A stretch of 46,131 bases of DNA from Candidatus Aceula meridiana (GTDB lineage: Bacteria; Omnitrophota; Gorgyraeia; Zapsychrales; Aceulaceae): assembly GCA_030765185.1 (NCBI GenBank), contig JAVCDE010000027.1, positions 1 through 46,131 of the forward strand, given 5' to 3'. The notes under the pieces are model-generated. The model was not told the DNA's origin. It saw only the letters and a list, made by a program, of their open reading frames with translations, and made no database searches. Numbering within the stretch: position 1 is the stretch's first letter; each line of letters opens with the position of its first letter. The translations under genes and the position numbers were made by a program. Shown piece by piece: positions 8,448 through 15,623 of the stretch.

Positions 8448-9368
8448 TTAAATTTCTGGAAAAACAAAAACAATCTTCGCTTCCGGAGTTGACTCTGAAT
8501 GAACTTTTTTAACTGAAAAATAATTTTGAATCACTGAAACAATTTTAAAAACAATACTGCTTGGGACAGAAGCTCCGGAACTAATTCCAATTCTTTCTTT
8601 TTTGCTAAGCTTTTGCATGTCTAAATCATCCACACTGTCAATCAAAAAACTTTCGACATCTAATTTTTGCGCTGTTTCTTTAAGTCTATTGCTGTTCGAA
8701 CTGTTGGACGAACCGCAAATAATAACAATATCGCACACCTTACAAAGTTCTTTAACAGCGTCTTGTCGATTTTGCGTTGCATAACAAATATCATTAGACC
8801 GCTGAACAATAAGCTTTGGAAACCTCTCCTTGAGACGCCCCACTAGTAAACTTGTGTCATCCGGAGAAAGAGTTGTTTGTGTAACATACCCAACACCTTT
8901 ATCCGTATCGATCGGAAGGTTATCAATATCTTCTAAATTCTCGACAATGTGCAAAAGCTTTGGATCAACGTACCCCTTGGTTCCAATAATTTCTTGATGT
9001 TCTCTATGTCCGATTAAAACAACATTAGTTCCTTCGGCGGATAGCTTTAAAGCCTGGCGGTGAACTGTTTCAACTAATGGGCAGGTCGCATCAATAAAAT
9101 GTAATTTCTTTTCTTTTGCACGGGCAACAACAGAAGGCTCAACTCCGTGGGCGCTAAAAATAATGCGTGCGCCATCTGGAACATCATTGATGTCGTCAAC
9201 AAATTGAACACCCTGACTCTTGAATCCTTCAACCACAAACGTGTTGTGAACAATTTCATGAAAGACAAAAAGTGGAATGCCGTACTTTTTTAGGACTTTA
9301 TCGACAATTTCGATAGCGCGAGCAACCCCGGCGCAAAATCCTTGTGCATGAGCTAAATATATTTCCAT
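8448..9368 (-). CDS. ispH: 4-hydroxy-3-methylbut-2-enyl diphosphate reductase IspH
   Basis: A 306-residue iron-sulfur enzyme for the last step of the MEP isoprenoid pathway, making IPP and DMAPP. Cluster cysteines are C12 (A-Q-G-F-C-A-G-V), the Cys in D-A-T-C-P-L-V and the Cys in I-C-Y-A-T-Q-N-R-Q. It also carries F-S-A-H-G-V, the G-S-S-N-S-S-N-S-N-R-L substrate loop and I-S-S-G-A-S-V-P near the end. It is transcribed divergently from ispG, the enzyme that makes its substrate, across a 154-base intergenic region. Confidence 0.96.
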   Translation of the reverse strand: MEIYLAHAQGFCAGVARAIEIVDKVLKKYGIPLFVFHEIVHNTFVVEGFKSQGVQFVDDINDVPDGARIIFSAHGVEPSVVARAKEKKLHFIDATCPLVETVHRQALKLSAEGTNVVLIGHREHQEIIGTKGYVDPKLLHIVENLEDIDNLPIDTDKGVGYVTQTTLSPDDTSLLVGRLKERFPKLIVQRSNDICYATQNRQDAVKELCKVCDIVIICGSSNSSNSNRLKETAQKLDVESFLIDSVDDLDMQKLSKKERIGISSGASVPSSIVFKIVSVIQNYFSVKKVHSESTPEAKIVFVFPEI

Positions 9369-9396
9369 TGCTTGCCTTGTAGGTTTGAAGTATAAT
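9368..9396 (+). promoter_or_regulatory. Likely promoter for ispG
   Basis: TTGCTT (9368-9373), 17 bases, then a perfect TATAAT (9391-9396). It overlaps the ispH start codon region on the other strand. Transcription would start near 9403, leaving a leader of about 120 bases before ispG. Confidence 0.5.
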
Positions 9397-9409
9397 CTGG
9401 AAAATCACT

Positions 9410-9485
9410 GACTTTTCTCATAAGATTCTTGATAAGAAAAGTCGTATTGGACTTCCTTAGTGTCCTGCCTTGGAAAAGACCAATA
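9410..9485 (+). other. Structured 5' leader of ispG (two hairpins)
   Basis: Hairpin 1: GACTTTTCT (9410-9418) with AGAAAAGTC (9435-9443), nine perfect pairs. Hairpin 2: TATTGG (9445-9450) with CCAATA (9480-9485), enclosing TTCC (9453-9456) with GGAA (9472-9475). The AAAAGTC strand of hairpin 1 could instead pair with GACTTTT at 9511-9517, just before the ispG start. A switch between two folds is therefore possible but unproven. No known RNA family recognised. Confidence 0.45.
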
Positions 9486-9522
9486 TAACATTTTGCATCT
9501 TACTGAGAAAGACTTTTTTTAA

Positions 9523-10734
9523 ATGATCCAAAAACGACACAAAACACCAACAGTTTTTATTGACCATGTTCCTCTAGGAAGTAGCCATCCTATTGTCATC
9601 CAATCCATGACAAATACCAAAACAACAGATGTCACTAAGACTGTTGGTCAAATTAAGGAATTAGCCAACTCCGGAAGTGAATTAGTCCGCATAACGATTA
9701 ACAACGATGCCGCCATGAAGGCTGTTGTTCCCATTATCAAACGACTTCGCGCAGGAAAATATCAAATACCTATTATCGGTGACTTCCACTATAATGGCCA
9801 CATTCTTCTTAAGAAATATCCCCAAAGCGCTGCTCTTCTTTCCAAGTACCGCATTAACCCCGGAAATGTCGGAAATAAAAAAACCGCAGATAAAAACTTT
9901 ACACAAATTATTCAAATCGCTATTAAGCATAAAAAACCTGTGCGCATTGGTGTAAATTTCGGCTCGCTTGACCAAAAACTTCTTACTGATCTAATGCGCC
10001 AAAACGCAAGAATGAAGAATCCAAAAACGGATAAACAAATAATTTATAAAGCTATGGTTGAAAGCGCGCTCTCAAGTGCAAAGGCCGCAGAAAAAATTGG
10101 ATTACCAAAAAATAAAATTATCTTAAGTGTAAAAATGTCTGATGTTCAAGATATGATTGCCGTTTATCAAAAATTAGCAAAACAATGTAACTACGTCTTA
10201 CATTTAGGCCTTACTGAAGCAGGAGGAGGAACAAAAGGAATTGTGGCAAGCACAGTATCCTTAGGCATTTTATTGCAAAAAGGTATCGGGGGTACGATCC
10301 GCATTTCGTTGACACCTCAAAAAAACGCTAACCGTGCTCAAGAAGTCACAACTTGTAAATTACTTTTGCAATCAATGGGACTAAGATATTTTTCTCCGCA
10401 AGTAATAAGCTGTCCAGGATGTGGGCGAACATCGAGTGATTATTTTGAAAAACTCGCCCAAGCAACTGAGCAATACATTCAAAAACAGCTCCCGGCTTGG
10501 AAAAAGAAATATCAGGGTTTTGAACAGCTTAAAATTGCGGTTATGGGCTGTGTCGTTAACGGGCCCGGCGAAAGCAAGTATGCCAATATTGGAATCAGTC
10601 TTCCGGGAGATCAGGAAAAACCAGACGCACCAATTTACGTTAATGGCCAAATTTATAAAACTTTAAAAGGCAAAAACATTAAAACCCAATTTTTTAAAAT
10701 CCTTGAAAACTACATCCGCAAAACCTACAAATAA
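9523..10734 (+). CDS. ispG: 4-hydroxy-3-methylbut-2-en-1-yl diphosphate synthase IspG (GcpE)
   Basis: A 403-residue enzyme for the penultimate MEP-pathway step, reducing methylerythritol cyclodiphosphate to HMBPP. The N-terminal barrel begins with P-I-V-I-Q-S-M-T-N-T and contains I-G-D-F-H-Y-N and R-I-N-P-G-N-V-G. The C-terminal iron-sulfur domain holds S-C-P-G-C-G-R-T and M-G-C-V-V-N-G-P-G-E, giving the three cluster cysteines and a conserved glutamate. It lacks the large insert of chloroplast/Chlamydia-type enzymes. Its end overlaps trmB by about 32 bases. No strong Shine-Dalgarno is visible before the ATG, only a purine-rich GAGAAAGA. Confidence 0.96.
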   Translation: MIQKRHKTPTVFIDHVPLGSSHPIVIQSMTNTKTTDVTKTVGQIKELANSGSELVRITINNDAAMKAVVPIIKRLRAGKYQIPIIGDFHYNGHILLKKYPQSAALLSKYRINPGNVGNKKTADKNFTQIIQIAIKHKKPVRIGVNFGSLDQKLLTDLMRQNARMKNPKTDKQIIYKAMVESALSSAKAAEKIGLPKNKIILSVKMSDVQDMIAVYQKLAKQCNYVLHLGLTEAGGGTKGIVASTVSLGILLQKGIGGTIRISLTPQKNANRAQEVTTCKLLLQSMGLRYFSPQVISCPGCGRTSSDYFEKLAQATEQYIQKQLPAWKKKYQGFEQLKIAVMGCVVNGPGESKYANIGISLPGDQEKPDAPIYVNGQIYKTLKGKNIKTQFFKILENYIRKTYK

Positions 10735-11629
10735 TTTTCTTGTCTCACACTTTAACCGTGTGCATCCTATCGACTGGACAAAAGAATTTAAGCGCAAAGC
10801 CCCGATTCATCTCGAGATTGGCTTTGGAAATGGCGAATTTTTAATTCGTCAGTCTAAAGAAAATCCGCGCCACAACTTTATCGGCATTGAGATAGAAAAC
10901 CTCTTAATAAAAAAAGCTTCAAAACGCATTACCCGCGCAAATGCTAAGAATGTACGACTTTTGAAACTCGACGTTAACATCGCGCTAGAAAGACTTTTTG
11001 CACAGCGCTGCCTCGATAGCGTTTACACACTTTTTCCTTTTCCTTGGCCCAAAAAACGTCATTATCATCATCGCTTATTTAATAAAACATTTTTAAAGCT
11101 CGTCAACAGCCGACTCAAAACTAAAGGGGCGGTGCGTATTGTAACCGACTTTAAACCATACTATGAGTGGGTTCTTTTACGGACACCAAACACAGGATTT
11201 AAAACTAAAAAGAAAACTATCGATCCGCATTTTAATACACAATTTGAACGTAAGTGGGCAGAAGAGGGACAGAAAAGTTTTTATCAAATTGATTTAAAAA
11301 AAATAAATCACATTTCCACTAAAGTTTTAAAAGAAGAAAATGTCACGGCTACCTTTATCAAAGACTTTAATCCTAAGCTTTATGCGCCGAAAAACAAGAC
11401 CGGTACCACGAGTATAATTTTTAAGAAATTCTTTTTTAACTCAAAAGAAAATTGCGGAACACAGAATATGCTTGTTGCAGAGAAAAATCTTACTCAAAAA
11501 TTTCGTGTTTTAATTTGTCCTCAAGGAAAGAAGTGGTGTGTCTCGCTTGATCACGACCAAGATATTATTAAGACTAAAGGCGTGAAGGAAAGTCTACTGC
11601 AGATTAAAAAAGCCTGCCCAAAAATCTAA
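10703..11629 (+). CDS. trmB: tRNA (guanine-N7-)-methyltransferase TrmB with C-terminal extension
   Basis: Up to 308 residues, longer than the roughly 210-240 of E. coli-type TrmB. The SAM-binding motif H-L-E-I-G-F-G-N-G-E is near residue 36. It is followed by the TrmB signatures F-P-F-P-W-P-K-K-R-H near residue 111 and T-D-F-K-P-Y-Y-E-W. The enzyme methylates G46 of tRNAs. The extra ~90 C-terminal residues resemble the extension known from Thermotoga- and Aquifex-type TrmB. The start is uncertain: TTG at 10703 lies inside ispG without a good Shine-Dalgarno, and GTG at 10760 is an alternative. It converges on the next gene with a 4-base stop overlap. Confidence 0.9.
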   Translation: MKTTSAKPTNNFLVSHFNRVHPIDWTKEFKRKAPIHLEIGFGNGEFLIRQSKENPRHNFIGIEIENLLIKKASKRITRANAKNVRLLKLDVNIALERLFAQRCLDSVYTLFPFPWPKKRHYHHRLFNKTFLKLVNSRLKTKGAVRIVTDFKPYYEWVLLRTPNTGFKTKKKTIDPHFNTQFERKWAEEGQKSFYQIDLKKINHISTKVLKEENVTATFIKDFNPKLYAPKNKTGTTSIIFKKFFFNSKENCGTQNMLVAEKNLTQKFRVLICPQGKKWCVSLDHDQDIIKTKGVKESLLQIKKACPKI

Positions 11630-12432
11630 AGCGCAATGCGCTTTACGATTTGTCGTTTTTCAAATGCTACATATTCGCGATAGCCAGCCTGTTTTGCTAA
11701 TTCTAAAGCCTTATCAAAATCTGCCCCAACGTCGCCAGGAGCATGTGAATCAGAACCAAACGTAATAGGAATTTCGGTTTCAGCAAGAATTTTAAGAACA
11801 GCAAGCGAGGGATAAATTTCCTGGACTGGTTTACGCAAGCCCGATGAGTTGATCTCAACAGCCACCCCAGCTTCTTTAAAAGCTTTTGCCGTTTCTCGAA
11901 AGTCATCGCTAAGATCCTCTGTCGGCTTATCGCCAAATTTCTTTACCAAGTCAATATGCGCCATGATGTCAAACATCCCAGATTTTGCGCTTTGACGTAA
12001 AAGAACATTGTAATCCCTAAAAACCTGATTGATGTCATCAGTCTTTAGGCGGTCTTTATGTTTTGGATTATCAAAAGGAAAATCACCAATAAAATGAACC
12101 GAGCCAATAACGAAATCATACGGATATCCTTCGACAATAGTGCGAGTCTTTTCTTCATACCCGGGAATAAAGTCTGCCTCAATACCGACTCTAATAACAA
12201 TATCAGATTCAGCGTAACGGCTTTTAACTTCTTCTATCATCTGATGATAGCGGGGAAGCTGTTCAAAGCTCATGGTAACCGTTGGGTCTTCATGAGAAAC
12301 CAAAGGAGCATGGTCAGAAAATCCGATTTCTTTCAATCCCTGCTTAAGCGCGGCCTCGACATATTCAAAAGGCTCTCCAATGGCATGCCCGCATAAAATT
12401 GTGTGATTGTGATAATCTAAAATAGGTTTCAT
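11626..12432 (-). CDS. PHP-family phosphatase, histidinol-phosphatase (HisJ/HisK)-like
   Basis: A 268-residue metal-dependent PHP-domain protein. It starts D-Y-H-N-H-T-I-L-C-G-H-A, the HxH metal motif in the form typical of the HisJ/HisK histidinol phosphatases. Later come G-F-S-D-H-A-P, a conserved E in V-G-I-E-A-D, G-S-V-H-F, H-I-D-L-V-K-K-F and T-F-G-S-D-S-H-A-P, all metal ligands of the trinuclear site. The likely reaction is dephosphorylation of L-histidinol phosphate in histidine synthesis. No other his genes are nearby, so a different phosphoester substrate cannot be excluded. It stands alone on the minus strand. Confidence 0.8.
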   Translation of the reverse strand: MKPILDYHNHTILCGHAIGEPFEYVEAALKQGLKEIGFSDHAPLVSHEDPTVTMSFEQLPRYHQMIEEVKSRYAESDIVIRVGIEADFIPGYEEKTRTIVEGYPYDFVIGSVHFIGDFPFDNPKHKDRLKTDDINQVFRDYNVLLRQSAKSGMFDIMAHIDLVKKFGDKPTEDLSDDFRETAKAFKEAGVAVEINSSGLRKPVQEIYPSLAVLKILAETEIPITFGSDSHAPGDVGADFDKALELAKQAGYREYVAFEKRQIVKRIAL

Positions 12433-12494
12433 AATTAGGTATTATAGCATAGTGCGTTTTCGGCACAATAGGAATCTGGCGTAATTGTTCTCGT

Positions 12495-12523
12495 TTGACA
12501 CCTTAAATTGAATATGCTATATT
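12495..12523 (+). promoter_or_regulatory. Sigma-70 promoter for folE-folB-fxsA
   Basis: TTGACA (12495-12500), 17-base spacer, TATATT (12518-12523). This near-consensus promoter would give a leader of about 45 bases before folE. Confidence 0.7.
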
Positions 12524-12574
12524 CCTCACTATAATTCATATCCAGCATATTTATATTAAAAAGAAGGGAACGCA

Positions 12575-13114
12575 TTGGAAAACTTCTACAAAGACCTCTT
12601 AAAAACAATTGGCGAAGACGTTGACCGCGAAGGGTTAAAAGATACCCCAAAACGCGCGGCCAAGGCTTTTCAGTACCTTACTAAAGGGTACAACGAAAAT
12701 ATTGATAAAATTATCAATGGGGCTATTTTTGAATCCGATTCTGATGAAATGGTCATTGTTAAAGATATCGAAGTTTACTCGATGTGTGAGCACCACCTGT
12801 TACCTTTTTTTGGTAAATGTCATGTTGGCTATATTCCGGATGGAAAAATTATCGGCCTTTCCAAAGTTGCTAGAATCGTTGACCTTTTTTCCCGCAGGCT
12901 TCAAATTCAAGAAAACCTGACAAAACAAATTGCACAAACCCTCATGAAACATACAAAATGTAAGGGAGTAGCTGTTGTTGTTGAAGCACAACACCTTTGT
13001 ATGATGATGCGCGGCGTTGAAAAACAAAATTCTGTCATGAAAACATCTTGCATGCTAGGGGCGTTCCGCGATGAAATTTCTACGAGATCAGAATTCTTGA
13101 GCCTTATCAGATAA
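12575..13114 (+). CDS. folE: GTP cyclohydrolase I FolE
   Basis: A 179-residue enzyme converting GTP to dihydroneopterin triphosphate, the first step of folate synthesis. It has G-L-x-D-T-P-K-R near residue 20, [12 protein letters not shown] with zinc ligands C71 and H74, G-L-S-K-V-A-R-I-V, and [10 protein letters not shown] with the third zinc Cys. Length fits a compact type IA enzyme. The start is TTG at 12575, preceded by AGAAGGGAA at good spacing; no in-frame ATG exists in that region. folB follows 3 bases after its stop. Confidence 0.95.
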   Translation: MENFYKDLLKTIGEDVDREGLKDTPKRAAKAFQYLTKGYNENIDKIINGAIFESDSDEMVIVKDIEVYSMCEHHLLPFFGKCHVGYIPDGKIIGLSKVARIVDLFSRRLQIQENLTKQIAQTLMKHTKCKGVAVVVEAQHLCMMMRGVEKQNSVMKTSCMLGAFRDEISTRSEFLSLIR

Positions 13115-13117
13115 AAA

Positions 13118-13468
13118 ATGGCAAAAATTCATATTAAAAATCTCCAACTATCTGTTATTATTGGCACAACGCCTAAAGAGCGAGAAGATCGACAAACAGT
13201 CTATTTAGACCTTTCCTTTAAATACGACTCTCAAAAGGCCGAGGAAAATGACAATCTTTCGGATGCCGTTGACTACGAGGCTTTAGCCGCTGAGGTCGTT
13301 GCAAAGGCTCAAAACACAAAATTTTTCCTTATCGAAAAACTCGCAAGCTTTATCCTTAATTTAGTGCTGATAGATAAACGCATAAAAAGAACTAAAGTAA
13401 TTATTTATAAGCCTAAAGCGGTTTCTAAAACTGACTCTGTTTCAATAGAGCTAAGCCGTGATCACTAA
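13118..13468 (+). CDS. folB: Dihydroneopterin aldolase FolB
   Basis: A 116-residue protein of the tunnelling fold family that converts dihydroneopterin to 6-hydroxymethyl-dihydropterin. It starts I-H-I-K-N-L-Q-L-S-V-I-I-G, then has P-K-E-R-E-D-R-Q-T-V-Y-L-D-L, D-A-V-D-Y-E-A-L with the conserved Y and E, and F-L-I-E-K-L-A with the pterin-binding Glu and catalytic Lys. It is coupled to folE. The next folate enzyme, FolK, is encoded 20 kb away inside the arginine/lysine operon. Confidence 0.9.
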   Translation: MAKIHIKNLQLSVIIGTTPKEREDRQTVYLDLSFKYDSQKAEENDNLSDAVDYEALAAEVVAKAQNTKFFLIEKLASFILNLVLIDKRIKRTKVIIYKPKAVSKTDSVSIELSRDH

Positions 13469-13518
13469 TTACCATGAAAGGTAAAGGACACCTTTACTAT
13501 AACAACTTAGGAAACAAT

Positions 13519-13950
13519 ATGTTTTTTTATCTCGTACTACTATTTACAGCCTTACCGGCAGCCGAGCTCATGATTTTAATCAAACTTGGACAAATCTACG
13601 GCCTTGCCAATACATTCCTACTCATCATTGGCACAGGAATCATCGGAGCCCATATCGCCAGGCTTCAGGGTTTTCTTGTTTTGCAAAACATTCAAAGCCA
13701 GATGAACCAAGGGATTATGCCCACAGAAGAGATGATTGATGGTGTGATGATCTTGGCCGGAGGTATGGCGCTGCTGACTCCAGGCCTAATTACCGATATT
13801 TTAGGATTTCTTCTTATTATTCCGCTAACACGCAACTTTATCAAAATGTTTATCAAGGCAAAATTCATGCACAGCCTTAATGAAAGCTCTGGAGTCATCA
13901 CGATTGAAGCCTCTTCAAGCGAAAATGATCCTGATGACGACTTATCTTAA
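13519..13950 (+). CDS. fxsA: FxsA family membrane protein
   Basis: About 143 residues. The sequence matches the FxsA/UPF0716 family: a first span with A-L-P-A-A-E-L-M-I-L-I-K-L-G, then G-L-A-N-T-F-L-L-I-I-G-T-G-I-I-G-A, then L-A-G-G-M-A-L-L-T-P-G-L-I-T-D and L-L-I-I-P-L-T-R. This suggests three or four membrane segments and an acidic C-terminal tail. In E. coli, FxsA overproduction relieves phage T7 exclusion by F plasmids; its normal role is unclear. I choose the ATG at 13519, with AGGA 7-10 bases upstream, rather than the in-frame ATG at 13474, because family members begin directly with the hydrophobic segment. Confidence 0.85.
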   Translation: MFFYLVLLFTALPAAELMILIKLGQIYGLANTFLLIIGTGIIGAHIARLQGFLVLQNIQSQMNQGIMPTEEMIDGVMILAGGMALLTPGLITDILGFLLIIPLTRNFIKMFIKAKFMHSLNESSGVITIEASSSENDPDDDLS

Positions 13951-13965
13951 ACTTAATTCTTGTCC

Positions 13966-13993
13966 TTGACATTTCCAAATTTCGTGCTATCTT
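13966..13993 (+). promoter_or_regulatory. Probable promoter for the rlpA-like gene
   Basis: TTGACA (13966-13971), 16 bases, TATCTT (13988-13993). The -35 is perfect and the -10 weak. It lies in the only gap (69 bases) between fxsA and the secreted protein gene. Confidence 0.5.
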
Positions 13994-14019
13994 TGTAGTT
14001 CAAATCCCAAGGATGACAT

Positions 14020-14424
14020 ATGAAAAGAGCTATTCTTTTACTCACAGTCGTGGTGGTTTTATCGATTCTTCCGCAGGCAATCGCGGCAAGAACTACATTG
14101 TCTTTTAACAAGACTCGGTCAATCCGAGTCGGCCGAGCCTCTTGGTATAGCCGAAAGTCACCGGGCATTAAGCAGACCACCGCAAACAACGAAATTTTTG
14201 ACGATACCGATATGACATGCGCAATTTGGGGCCCACGCTTTAACCGTAAAATCCGTGTAACAAATCTTGAAAACAACAAATCAATTATTGTCCGCGTCAA
14301 CGATCGAGGCCCAAGTGAAAAGCACGTTTTAAACGGACGCATTATCGATTTGACTAAAGCTGCCTTTGATGCCCTTGGAACTCTTGATAAAGGGCTCATT
14401 GACGTTGAAATCGAATTCCTTTAA
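14020..14424 (+). CDS. rlpA: RlpA-like double-psi beta-barrel protein
   Basis: A 134-residue secreted protein. Residues 1-22 form a signal peptide (K-R, a hydrophobic core, then A-I-A-A). The mature part is one RlpA double-psi beta-barrel: G-R-A-S-W-Y-S, a T-A-N-N-E-I-F-D segment, M-T-C-A-I-W-G-P, V-T-N-L-E-N-N-K-S-I-I-V-R-V-N-D-R-G-P and R-I-I-D-L-T-K-A-A-F. The D-R-G-P and D-L-S/T motifs contain the residues used by lytic transglycosylases of this family. There is no SPOR domain and no lipobox cysteine, so it is a minimal periplasmic form. The exact activity on peptidoglycan is inferred. Confidence 0.85.
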   Translation: MKRAILLLTVVVVLSILPQAIAARTTLSFNKTRSIRVGRASWYSRKSPGIKQTTANNEIFDDTDMTCAIWGPRFNRKIRVTNLENNKSIIVRVNDRGPSEKHVLNGRIIDLTKAAFDALGTLDKGLIDVEIEFL

Positions 14425-14451
14425 TCTCTCCCACACTTTTTTATTTTTTCC

Positions 14452-14482
14452 TTGCAAATTCCTTTTATATTGATAATATAAA
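14452..14482 (+). promoter_or_regulatory. Promoter for fabG with an overlapping palindrome
   Basis: TTGCAA (14452-14457), 16 bases, TAATAT (14474-14479). The -10 lies inside a perfect inverted repeat, TTTATATT (14464-14471), GAT, AATATAAA (14475-14482). This could be an operator for a repressor of fatty-acid genes, or simply AT-rich promoter sequence. Confidence 0.5.
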
Positions 14483-14523
14483 GCATACTTTAAAAAACGT
14501 AAACCTTTCGCATTAAAAACTCT

Positions 14524-15264
14524 ATGTCATTTGAAGATAAAGTTGCATTTATTACAGGCTCTGCCCGAGGAATCGGCAAGGAAATAGCCACAGCTTTCGC
14601 TAAAGAAGGGGCCACGGTTATTATCTCTGACATTAATGCTGAAGCTTGCCAAGAGACAACCAAAGAGCTTAAAGCCCAAGGACTTTCAGCCGAAAGTTTC
14701 CCCTGCGATGTAACCCGTCTAGAAGGTGTCGAAGAAATCGTTAACAAAATTCTTGACAAATATAAACATATTGATATATTGATTAACAATGCAGGCATCA
14801 CCAAAGATAATCTTTTCCTTCGCATGAGGGAAGCAGAATGGGATGCTGTTCTTACCGTTAATTTAAAAGGAACTTTTAACTGCTGTAAGGCAGTTGCCAA
14901 ACCAATGTTAAAAGCCCGAAAAGGTAAAATTATCAGCATCGCATCGGTCATTGGCATTTTAGGAAATATCGGTCAGGCAAATTATGCCGCCAGCAAAGCC
15001 GGGATTATTGGTCTCACAAAATCTCTGGCCCGTGAGTTTGCATCACGCAATATCAATGTAAACGCCGTTGCTCCTGGTTACATCAAAACAGAGATGACCG
15101 ATCAATTAAAAGAAGAGACCAAGCAAGAAATCCTTAAAAACGTCCCGTTATCGAGGATGGGAACACCAGCAGATGTCGCAGGTGTATGTTTATTCTTAGC
15201 ATCGAAAGATGCTGACTATATCACCGGACAGACGATTAAAATAGATGGTGGAATGGCAATTTAA
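14524..15264 (+). CDS. fabG: 3-oxoacyl-[acyl-carrier-protein] reductase FabG
   Basis: A 246-residue short-chain dehydrogenase that reduces 3-oxoacyl-ACP with NADPH during fatty acid elongation. The cofactor motif is T-G-S-A-R-G-I-G near residue 11, with N-N-A-G at 88-91. The catalytic residues are S141, Y154 and K158 in the order G-N-I-G-Q-A-N-Y-A-A-S-K. The terminus with D-Y-I-T-G-Q-T-I-K-I-D-G-G-M is typical of FabG rather than other short-chain dehydrogenases. Location directly before acpP and fabF supports the call. fabD and fabH, often upstream, are not here. No clear Shine-Dalgarno precedes the ATG. Confidence 0.95.
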   Translation: MSFEDKVAFITGSARGIGKEIATAFAKEGATVIISDINAEACQETTKELKAQGLSAESFPCDVTRLEGVEEIVNKILDKYKHIDILINNAGITKDNLFLRMREAEWDAVLTVNLKGTFNCCKAVAKPMLKARKGKIISIASVIGILGNIGQANYAASKAGIIGLTKSLAREFASRNINVNAVAPGYIKTEMTDQLKEETKQEILKNVPLSRMGTPADVAGVCLFLASKDADYITGQTIKIDGGMAI

Positions 15265-15313
15265 GCCGAATATTACTTTGAAATTCTAGCTAGAGAAAGA
15301 AAAAGGAGGCACA

Positions 15314-15553
15314 ATGGCAAACGAGGACAAAATAAAATCAATCATCGCCGAACAACTTGGTGTGAAAGTTGAGGAAGTAACCCCAGAATCATCTTTTGTT
15401 GATGATCTCGGCGCCGACTCGCTCGATACAGTTGAGCTGATTATGGCTTTAGAGGAAGAATTTAATGTTGAGATTCCAGATGAAGATGCTGAAAAAATGA
15501 GCAAAGTCGCCAATGTAATCAAATACATTGAAGAAAAAGCTACTGCAAAATAA
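15314..15553 (+). CDS. acpP: Acyl carrier protein
   Basis: A 79-residue acidic helical protein with [14 protein letters not shown]36 receives the 4'-phosphopantetheine arm. Size and sequence are those of a housekeeping ACP for fatty acid synthesis. AAGGAGG (15303-15309) sits at ideal spacing before the ATG, suggesting heavy translation, as expected for one of the most abundant proteins. It lies between fabG and fabF, the standard arrangement. Confidence 0.97.
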   Translation: MANEDKIKSIIAEQLGVKVEEVTPESSFVDDLGADSLDTVELIMALEEEFNVEIPDEDAEKMSKVANVIKYIEEKATAK

Positions 15554-15579
15554 TTAAAAAACTCAGGTAAACATGAATT

Positions 15580-15617
15580 CTTTGCCTCGACGATAAGTCG
15601 AGGCAAAGTTATTTTCT
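15580..15617 (+). terminator. Hairpin between acpP and fabF (attenuating terminator?)
   Basis: CTTTGCCTCGAC (15580-15591) and GTCGAGGCAAAG (15597-15608) form 12 perfect pairs around a GATAA loop, followed by TTATTTTCT. The T-run is interrupted, so it is probably a partial terminator or an mRNA-stabilising hairpin that lets acpP be expressed above fabF. Confidence 0.6.
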
Positions 15618-15623
15618 AAGATT

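Noticed and set aside
13474-13518. Extended N-terminus for fxsA
   Set aside because: Family members begin at the hydrophobic segment, and a good Shine-Dalgarno precedes 13519.
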